Shown piece by piece: positions 55,810-64,000 of a stretch of 64,000 bases of DNA. Position 1 is the stretch's first letter; each line of letters starts with the position of its first letter. Origin of the DNA: Corticium candelabrum (Eukaryota > Porifera > Homoscleromorpha > Homosclerophorida > Plakinidae); contig NC_085097.1 in NCBI RefSeq assembly GCF_963422355.1, positions 2,456,001 to 2,520,000 on the forward strand, written 5' to 3'. Both the position numbers and the translations under genes were made by a program. Below the pieces are notes generated by a model, which did no database searches, had not been told where the DNA came from, and saw nothing but the letters and a program-made list of their open reading frames with translations.

Positions 55810-56378
55810 ACCACGTATGTGTTCTTACTGTTGCGCATGAGGCGACAATAAAAAGTCTTTCAAAATTATAGCCTCAGTTCACTGTCTGCTCTTCAAATAG
55901 CCCGTGATAGTCTACAGATCTTTCCCCAATATCTTTCCACAACACATTACCTGTTTCGTCTCATTCCTACTCTAACACAATATCAACTAATGCAATCATA
56001 GCATACAAAATTACAACACTTTAAATTAGCGTTATTTTATATCAAATTAGGAAATTATGTAATACAATATTTGTATACAAAACTCCTACTTTGCTTGCAT
56101 GCTGCTACGATTAAAAAGCAAAACCTGGCATAGCTTATTGCCAGTTTGTGTACACAAATTGTGGCACACAAATATACGATAGAAGACAAGAATACATCTA
56201 GTTCTATATACAAACGGTCACAACACATAATACGTGTCAGTATTCGCGCATTCTATTTCCTCAACGTTCCACCCTCATTGCCGGACAGTCAAACTCGCAG
56301 TGTCACTCGCCGTCAATCATTTCTCCATTCTCCACTCTTTCTGCGAACCAGTTAACGTGTACGACCGAGTACGAAAAA

Positions 56379-56873
56379 ATGCGCACCGTCTTTCTTCTCT
56401 TGCTGACGATGTTGCTACAATGTCAATCCTTGTTACCAAGTCAGTGGGTCATCTTCGATCCGGCAAGAGATGCCGACAAACTCTTGTCGGTTAGTACTAT
56501 TCGGGTCGACTGGGACGGACCAAGCAACGAGGCTACTCCGATCAGGGGTACCGCTTTTGGCGGAGAATCCAACTTCGATATTGGAGGCGTTTCCGGTTCC
56601 AAGTTCCAGCTGACTCTGCCCTTCAAACGGTCTTATGAAAAATTGCCACCAGTCTGCACTTTCGAGTTCGACAAACCGCCCGAATCAAACGAAATCATGG
56701 TAGCCGTTCCGCGTACCGTCGGCAAGCCTCAAGAACTTGCTATCAGCGCGTTCGAGCCGGGAGGAACTCTGGTCGACTGGACGGCGATCAAGACGAGTTT
56801 CAATGCCATGTGCATCGGGACAATGGAGACGTTCTCTGGTGTGCGCAAGAACGAGACTAGCGTTTTGCTCTAG
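56379..56873 (+). CDS. Secreted protein B2, identical to B1
   Basis: The 164-residue protein is identical to B1, and I see no nucleotide difference over the coding region or for several hundred bases on either side. In the same duplication, A1 and A2 differ at many positions. Same signal peptide, same two Cys blocks. Either the B segment was recently homogenised by gene conversion or an assembly artefact has copied it. Confidence 0.8.
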   Translation: MRTVFLLLLTMLLQCQSLLPSQWVIFDPARDADKLLSVSTIRVDWDGPSNEATPIRGTAFGGESNFDIGGVSGSKFQLTLPFKRSYEKLPPVCTFEFDKPPESNEIMVAVPRTVGKPQELAISAFEPGGTLVDWTAIKTSFNAMCIGTMETFSGVRKNETSVLL

Positions 56874-58240
56874 TGTGAGGAATGTCGTCCGGACTGACAA
56901 CGGGACAGTTAGAATGCAGAGACAATAGACAGAATTAGTAATTGTTTCAAGCTGTAGGATCAATAGAGCATGATGTAGGCTGTCTGTGGGTCTAAACCGT
57001 TTGCAATAGAGTTACATCGTTCTGCTGTACTGTTTTGAGTGAGTGCATGAGAGGTTGAATGCTGTCACAATTTTTGTTGCTTGCTAGCTTCACTGTGTCA
57101 ATTTTACAAATCCGACACTTGGCTTTGCCATTGCATCTTCTAATTTCCAAAAAACGCTGCATTGGATTAGCAAAGTCGAGAATGTGTGAACGAAATGTCG
57201 CCTGGAAGTTACTTTTGTCGGGGTGAGAAAAGAATTAGAATAATTTCAATTGTTTGCACTTACACCCATCATCAGTTAGACCGTTGAGGTAACGCTCTAG
57301 CCTGTTGTGACAGTTGCAGTCGTGTTAGTAAATCAGATATTTCAAGCATGTCGAAACAGAGCGCAAATTTAGGTTGTCTTGTGAAGAGATATTTTGTTCT
57401 GTTGTGTTGGTTGCACAAAACAGCTACGCCCAAAAGGGTATGTCGATTTATGTCTCTTTGGACGTTACAGATGGTGAATTAGCAGCAGAATTACATCACA
57501 TATTTGATCACGCTTTGTCACCAGAACATCAGATTGTTGAATATACAATTGCAAATTGGAATGTTAACTTCAAAAGTGTTAGAACCCGCCATGTCTCATG
57601 TGGATACATTCAATTTCGAGCCCATCTTGTCATATAAGTGCACATCCATTTGTGTATGCCAGTGCTTCATCAAGTTCTAGCTAGAGATAACCTGAACAAG
57701 CGATCGTAGCCGAGCAATGCGTTTGTAGTATATGAATTAGAGGTGTGGTACAAAACATCAAGTAGTATGTAAAGCAGTCATCTGTTATTAATTAAATCAG
57801 TAATAACATAGGATCTATAGCATGTGGGTAGTGAAATCACAAAGGGTGTGGTCCGTCGCTTCCTATTTCGTGCTCACGCTTCTGACCTGCAAAACTTCTC
57901 AGCGGTGGTTGTGTACAATAGGATATAGTATACCGTTCGGTTATAAGCCTGGCGGTTCTCACACGGTCACCAGATCACATTTCATAAACTCAATATTGAT
58001 TAGATGTATACTCAATAGAAAAATATGCGAGTGAGGCGTCCGTGTTTTGAAAGCAAATTTTTACGAAATTTAACAGTAGAATGTACTGCATGGTCATAAC
58101 TGTTTACTTCACCTCACTTAACTTAATTAATTCATCAGAAACGGCATCAGTATGCACTCCTGTAGACTTTGATAGTCCCCAAACCATTAGGCATGACGAT
58201 CTTTACCCCACCGGAATGCCGTGGGACAATGAGAACAGCA

Positions 58241-58897
58241 GAACAACGACATCCAAAGACAGTTTCCTCGACCTTTACTCGCCGGAAATATGACGGCGGG
58301 AGAGGGTCTGACTACGGCATCCTATAGTACACATATGGACTCAGTTGTTTCAAAACCGGAAGCAATTAATTACTTAACCTCTATTCAAATTCATGGTCTG
58401 CTTACCTTCCTTAGTAACTACTATCACAAACACAGAGTTACAGAAGGTAATGTTTCAGAGCCATTCTACCGTTTGGCAATCATAGTTCAAAGTAGCAGGA
58501 AGCTTTGCAGACTACGTTCCGCAAAAGGACTCTTTCTGAATATGCCACCGAGTTTACCATACCATTTGCTTGTTTGGACTCGTTGCTGTCATGCGTAGAG
58601 CTCTTGCTAAGGCCAACCTCTATTGTGTCCTTGTGTCTTTGCCACACCCCAAGACGGACACCTGCGAGCAATAAACATCCGGTGCCGTTTATGGAGCTTC
58701 CCGGGCCAGCACCCTATCGTGACAAGTCCTGAGGAAAAGTAATGCAACACACGGAAAATGAAGAAATGTATATTTTTGCATATTTGGGGTTTTTAAATTT
58801 TTAATCTCTACACATGATATAAATGGAACAGAACTCGTCGAACAGTAACACAGTCTCTAGAAACACTCCTCGCTGATTTGAGTGTTGCAGACCAACA
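58241..58897. other. No gene supported; promoter region of the TGF-beta-like gene
   Basis: Open stretches at 58290-58598 (plus) and 58480-58671 (minus) show no family signature. The last part should contain the promoter of the gene starting at 58898. Confidence 0.35.
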
Positions 58898-59977
58898 ATG
58901 CTCCGACATCTGCTGATCGTATTAATCATTTTTTTCATTCCAACTCTGTTTCAATTACAAGTTAAAAGGAGAAGTTTATCTCGTGGTTATCTGACAATTA
59001 GTAAGAAACGCAAGATACCATGCTATGAAAGAGACCACTTCCTAGGGGTCACCACTAATCATCAATCAAGACTAGAAAAGTAAGTCAACTCTTCCAAGGT
59101 AACTATTATGCTTCATTCCGCATGCGCAGCAGAACAAAATTTGTATGTGTGTATGTGTGCTTGTGCATGTCTGTGTGTTACCAGTACGCAGTGTATTTAA
59201 TTAAACGACGGGTAAGAAGTATGTTTTGCTCGATTTTAATTCTCGGCTTTAAGAGTTGAAAGTGATTTCTCAATATGCATACGTTACCACTATATCTACT
59301 TGCACGATGGATTTTACCAAAAAATATGGACGTCAAGGGTTTAAATAAAGAAGTGATGTTTTCTCGAATTTAGAAGTAATTTCTCATTTAAGGGTTTTCA
59401 AGATGAAAACATCATTGAGTTAGGGGTTATTTCTCGGTACACGTACGCAGCACCACCAATGGTATCTGCCTCGTGTCTTTTCTGAATGGGCAGTTCAATG
59501 CGCAATGCGACATTGTCAGTCTCACTGTTTAATTTCTTTTGTAACTGGGTGTATCACCTTAGGGCAAGAAGTGTGTGTGGACTGAGAACGGTTACAATCG
59601 CTACTAATGTGGTGGACTGGACAGGCATGAATGTGAGACTACAACGTCAGGGCAACCCAATAGTCAAAGTCGACAGAGTTCTCCAGCCGATTCAAAAACG
59701 CTTCAATATCACGATATGTGACGGATCTTGTCGATCTTCGGTTCGTCGCATAAAGCACTCGATGAGAAGCGCCTCCGGTGAAGTTATGTCGAGAATCTGT
59801 GAGAGCACGGCTCGAGAAATGAAGTTAGATCATTTGCCAAATTGTATGCCGCTGTTTATACGACGTGATCCGGTCCACCTCCTCCTTCATGTTCTCTATC
59901 GGAGCTCTAACGGAGAGAAAATGGATTACGCTACTGTTAAAGACTTGCACAACGCTGACGCTTGCATGTGTGCTTAA
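58898..59977 (+). CDS. TGF-beta-superfamily-like cystine-knot ligand, divergent and short
   Basis: Two exons: 58898-59079 (donor GTAAGT) and 59563-59977 (acceptor CACCTTAG after a T-rich tract). The phases fit and give 198 residues. Exon 1 encodes a hydrophobic signal (MLRHLLIVLIIFFIPTLFQ) and a basic stretch with possible cleavage sites (VKRR, SKKRK). Exon 2 has the cystine-knot pattern: a first Cys (SVCGLRTV), Trp in VVDWTGMNV, the CxGxC motif ITICDGSC after VLQPIQKRF, then LPNCMPL, LLLHVLYRSSNGEKMDY and a terminal DACMCA with CxC. This is the order of a TGF-beta C-terminal domain. Unusual: the spacing between Cys1 and CxGxC is about 47 residues (near 30 in standard members), the adjacent Cys pair is absent, and the prodomain is very short. 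AATAAA at 60055. A secreted signalling role is inferred from the fold. Confidence 0.7.
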
Positions 59978-60054
59978 TTGCCCTAATTTTATATTACTTA
60001 CATTTTTATGTTTTTTTACGATTTGACGTTTTTGGAATTCTATTACGCAGTATA

Positions 60055-60060
60055 AATAAA
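60055..60060 (+). terminator. Polyadenylation signal of the TGF-beta-like gene
   Basis: AATAAA 78 nt after the stop codon at 59977, in AT-rich sequence. Confidence 0.55.
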
Positions 60061-61712
60061 GTTTTAATTTCGATACATTCTGAAATGTATTTTTTTTATA
60101 TTGAGAGACAATCAATATGCTGTTAAACAGTAAATTTGTATGAAGTATTTTATGAAATAATAATACAATTTTCTAAAGATCTGTTGTCTATTTTTAAAGC
60201 GGGTTTCAAGGCGGAGATCTAAGACCTGATTAAGAAGGGGCGCTATCTGCATGGCAAAAAACAATGAAACTATAGTAGTCGGTGACAAAAGAGCTTCATA
60301 TCAACAGTTCAATAGAGCCAGATATATAAACTTAAAGCGGACACGTTTACAGGTATTTGAAATTTGTTCTTCTGGGTCTCGCAACAGGATCTAAGTTCAT
60401 GCATGCCTGGGGTTGGGACGGTAGGGCTTCCGTTACAGAATCTATGTGACTTTTCTGGTCGCCTAAAGAGTTCACGTTCCCCTGTGCCTCTGTCAGGATC
60501 CGCGCCTGCTTCGATACGTAGAGTAAATTCGTACTACAAACACTACGCTATAGTGTAAACTGGTAAAGTCCAGTTCCTGCTGCGATAACAGAACAGTATC
60601 CGCACTCAAGTGCTACAATGACGACTGTCCACAAGTGTACTCCAATCTGAAAGTCCATGCATGTAAACTCAAAAACCACAATTTAATTGATCCTTAGTGA
60701 ACGGTAGTCGAGGTGCTGGAGGCACTATTGTCTGTTCCCCATAAGTGTGAACTTTGAAAATCCTCAATAACTTCGCTGTTTTGTCGACTTTCGTGATGAT
60801 CTCGGTATCGTTAGAAACCGCAAGGTCTGGCATTTCTGTTTATCAAATAATCTAAGCTCTTCCTACAAACGAAATGGAAGGATAATACTTGTGCATATCA
60901 AAGACAAACGGGTGGAGCAATGGTTATTGTTCAAATATCTTGTAAGAACAACGGATCAACAACAAAAACCATTTAAGATAATTGGTGTAACACGTCCAAC
61001 TGGAGCAGCTCTTAGTGCTCAACTGAGCACACCTGGTGTGACGTCTAATTTATTACTCAATTCCGAGTTCACACTTACGGGGAATAGACAGTAGGCCGTT
61101 TGCAAAGTTGGACCCCATCACAGCTGATATTAACCTCTGATATAATTAAATTTGCAATTCCTGCGGTTACTAAAACATTTCTGGGCGTGCATGATAGATG
61201 TTAGTAGAAGAGACAGCGAGAGAGAATAGGTCTTAAATGGATTAAAAAAAGATTTATATGAGTCACGGTAGGAAATGAAAAAGAGCGATAGATGCTAAAC
61301 CGTCAGCTGCTAGCTTTATAGGTGACAAAGCGTTTATCCACCTTAAACCTAATAACTCAGAGCCAGGAGAAGGCATATCGACTGGCATGTGGGATTGTCG
61401 ATATCCGATGAAAGCATGCAACGACGAAATCACATCGAATTGCATGATACTTTATTAATACCAGTCACACACAATGAGCGCATGCGCTGCATGCATTCCA
61501 GTTGATCATAGATCCGTCGGTCGGTCCGTCCTTTGGTTGATCCAGAAAGGCTGTACTAGGCAAGATACCCTTTCAATAAATTGGTGAGTCATAGATCGAC
61601 AATACAGCTTCCTGGCCAGTATTCTTGCTTGGTATACCTATACCGTACCTTCACTTCGTCTTTAGAGGCTATACGACGTTGTCAAATTGAACGATTTTCC
61701 GAACTAAGAGAG
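60061..61712. other. No gene supported; one dispersed-repeat copy
   Basis: Holds the partner (60754-60842) of the repeat at 302-395. Open stretches at 60364-60558, 60891-61094 and 61263-61445 (minus) have no recognisable domain. Confidence 0.4.
60754..60842. repeat. Dispersed repeat, partner of 302-395
   Basis: Same orientation and block order as the copy at the start of the window. Confidence 0.6.
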
Positions 61713-64000
61713 CAGTGGCGTAACTACGGGGGCCCAGGAGGGGCCTGGCCCTAAAAATGAAGGCGTGGTCTTAATTTTAAGGCGTGGTTCATCTAAGCTA
61801 CAGTTGTTTGACTGTCCATACGCTACTTGCAAATAGGTGAATACCGCCAATTGGGCTCATCTAATTGGCTATGACTTTAACAATATTAATAAACACAATT
61901 AGGTAATAAGGTCTAGAAGCGTTTGGGACTCGAGGCAATACGGGGTGTGCTGAATACGGGGTTTGATGGCACTTTCGGGAATTTGCAACCTACGAGTACG
62001 GTTATGTCTACGTCTCTCCATCGGCTTTCAAAGTCCAACTCCAAGAAGCAACGAAGTAAGCCTCTTGAATGGTATTGGGACAGTCAGATCAGTAAGAAGA
62101 GGTATGCAATTGCAACTTTCCATATATTGCTCTAGGCTACAGCTGTAGACTCTAATAAACTCCACAAATTTTATGGCTACTATGAATAGCGAGTCAATTG
62201 AGGTTGGCCATGTAAGAACAGACGAACAGGATCCAGAGAGGATTGATTTGGCTTTACAAGAATCTGTCACATTTGCTACTACGGTGACGTCTGACTCGAC
62301 CAATGGGGATTCTGAGGCTATAAGTAGTAGCAGTGTGGCCGAGACGGCAAATCAAGTGGAGAATGATAAGTGTACTGAAGTATGCAGTCCAATGGATAAT
62401 CTTACATTCAAAATATTTGAGACTAGATGCGAGGTATTGATTGATTTGTTTACACAGATCTATCCTCGAGACCTCATGAAGAACTCCGACAGCCTATAAT
62501 AAGTTTTCCATCACGAAGTTTTGGCAAACGAGAGCGTCATTTCTAAAGGGAGTTGTATACTGAATACAAATGGTTGGAGTATTCAGTGATAAATAATGCC
62601 TGCTACTGCTACTGTTGTCGTCACTTTACTCCAAGCTCGACCGCTGACAAAGCGTTTACTGTGACAGGATTTCCTAATTGGAAGAAGAGTGGTCACAAAG
62701 AGAAGTCCAACTCTCTGTTAAAACACAACCTTTCATCTGCTCACAGATCATCGTTGTTGCATGGAAAGAGTATCGTCAATCTGCACAAAAGGGTCACACA
62801 ATACAAGATATTGTGTCTCAATCAACGCTTCAGGTGTCAGAAAATGAAATAGAAGACAATAGATATCTTTTGAAAACTGTCATTGACATACTCCTCCTTT
62901 GTGCAAAACAAGGGATAGCCTTGAGAGGTCATGACGAAACTGAAGATTCAAGAATCCAGAAATTTTCGAGCAATACTGGATCTTTGGTCAAATCATGACA
63001 CACGTCTGCAACAGAAGATTGGAAAATTACCCAAGAATGCACGTTATCGCTTACCTGAAATTCAGAATGAGTTGTTATCGGTAATAGGATCACTCGTTCG
63101 AAACAAGATCTGTGAAGAAGTGAGAAAGAGTGGACACTTTACTTTGATGGTAGATGAAACACGAGATATCAGCAAGAAGGAGCAGGTTTCAATTGTTGTG
63201 AGATATGTCAAGGCCTCTTCAGTGTATGAAAGTTCTTGACATCGTCACTGGTCATGGCATTACAGCAAAAGGACTTTTAACATTGATAACCAACACTTTG
63301 TCACAACACAATCTACCTCTCTCAATGTGTGTCTGTCAATCTTATGACGGAGCTTCTGTGATGAGTGGTCGATTGTCAGGGGTTCTAGCACGGATTCGGA
63401 AGTTATGTCCTCAAGCCATTTACATGCATTGCTTTGCGCATAGGTTAAACCTAGTTCTTGTGGACTGCTCGAAGAACGTGGAGTTCGTCAGCGAATTCTT
63501 CTCTGTTTATCAAATGCTCTACCTGTTTTTGTCATCTTTTGCTGTTCTGCCTGTGTTTGAGGAAGTCCAAAGGGTGGCAGGTATAAAGAAACCATTGCGT
63601 ATCAAGAGTCTCAGCAATACTCGATGGGCATGCCACTTTGATGCTGTATCTGGAGTTTTACAATCACTCAAAGAAATAATTGCTACTTTAGAGGATCTTA
63701 CTGAGAACGACAGAGACAGTAAGCAAAGAATCGAAGCAGGTGGTCTCTTGACACATGTCAGGACCTTCAGGTTTAAATTCATATTGGTTTTACTCGTCAA
63801 AGGACTTTCAATAACCAAAGGACTGACAGATCAACTGCAAGATGACTCGCTTGATCTAGCAGCTGCAGCGGAACTTGTTGACTCTGTCCTGTCATCTATT
63901 CGTAGCAGCAGAAGTGACAAAGAGTGGGAGAGAACTTGGAAGGCTTCTGTTGATTTGGCTGAGCGTTTGGGGATTGCTGTTGTAGATGTACGTCGCAAGG
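61713..64000 (+). mobile_element. hAT DNA transposon, ZMYM/DUF4371 type, 3' end outside the window
   Basis: The 5' end is set at CAGTGGCGTAACTACGGG (61713), a start typical of hAT elements of this group. The transposase relic follows from 62173 on the same strand. The right end, inverted repeat and target duplication are outside the window. Confidence 0.65.
62173..64000 (+). pseudogene. hAT transposase (TTF-type zinc finger plus DUF4371), frameshifted
   Basis: ATG at 62173 opens a long acidic, Ser-rich N-terminus. A TTF-type zinc finger follows in another frame (YKWLEYSVINNACYCYCCRHF, 62568-62630; then HNLSSAH). Next is the DUF4371/hAT core: GIALRGHDETEDS (62915), SLVRNKICEEVRKSG, FTLMVDETRDISKKEQ (63140-63185) with the first catalytic Asp, SYDGASVMSGRLSGV (63340-63385) with the second, and MHCFAHRLNLVLVDC (63425-63470). 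It is open from about 63230 to the end of the window. At least four frame changes before 63240 break the gene. Closest to the ZMYM1-like group found in many invertebrate genomes. The C-terminal dimerisation region is beyond the window. Confidence 0.8.

Larger units (their letters stand above)
53662..58240 (+). repeat. Tandem duplication unit 2 (genes A2 and B2)
   Basis: Starts GCATGTCCCCTAG directly after unit 1 and ends at GAGAACAGCA near 58240. The three boundaries share only GCA, so the duplication needed little homology. Confidence 0.95.

Noticed and set aside
59494..59562. Alternative, earlier acceptor for exon 2 of the TGF-beta-like gene (AG at 59493)
   Set aside because: It is also in phase, but it lacks a pyrimidine tract; the acceptor at 59562 follows a T-rich tract and starts just before the first knot cysteine. 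Not fully excluded.

Overview
This is eukaryotic, almost certainly metazoan, DNA. It has spliced genes with short introns (mostly 55-80 nt where I can place both ends), long dinucleotide microsatellites and a dense mix of broken transposons. The gene content (an NB-ARC/TPR STAND protein, a tandem-CARD protein, a divergent TGF-beta-like cystine-knot ligand) and the transposon content (BEL/Pao, Ty3/gypsy, a non-LTR element, Pif1/OTU Helitron-like, PIF/Harbinger, ZMYM-type hAT, several MITEs) suggest an early-branching marine invertebrate. A sponge is my best guess and a cnidarian the main alternative; this is inference from gene families only.

Layout. 1-8.4 kb: a decayed BEL/Pao element (minus strand, about 1.2-4.75 kb) and a decayed reverse-transcriptase element (minus, about 6.2-8.4 kb). 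10.4-20.3 kb: a plus-strand NB-ARC plus TPR gene that I can splice through 13 exons; every TPR exon is 123-129 nt with phase-1 boundaries, and a 5.9-kb intron (12245-18123) holds a PIF/Harbinger relic, repeats and a MITE. 21.6-26.8 kb: a complete but decayed Ty3/gypsy element (minus) with 148-bp LTRs, which sits at the edge of a duplication. 28.0-30.1 kb: a second copy of the TPR exon array without NB-ARC exons and with an in-frame stop. 31.8-38 kb: a broken non-LTR element and two broken gypsy elements, one with a tRNA-Pro-like primer-binding site and LTR. 38.2-40.7 kb: a Pif1 helicase plus OTU relic of Helitron/Helentron type. 42.6-43.8 kb: two MITEs.

44.1-47.2 kb: a plus-strand gene with two CARD domains followed by an unrecognised domain and a coiled coil, spread over small exons. 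47.65-48.5 kb: a second copy of the MITE at 14.7-15.6 kb. 49.06-58.24 kb: a direct tandem duplication of a 4.6-kb unit. Each unit carries two small single-exon genes for secreted proteins (A, 186 aa; B, 164 aa) that are distant paralogs of each other, giving the order A1-B1-A2-B2. 58.9-60.0 kb: a two-exon gene for a small secreted TGF-beta-like ligand. 61.7 kb to the end: a decayed hAT element that runs out of the window.

Working together: the NB-ARC/TPR and CARD/CARD genes belong to families that build death-fold and STAND signalling platforms in innate immunity and apoptosis. The A/B proteins are secreted and unrecognised. Any functional link between these loci is speculation. The main structural themes are duplication of repeat-coding exons, tandem gene duplication, and transposons at or inside the duplicated blocks.
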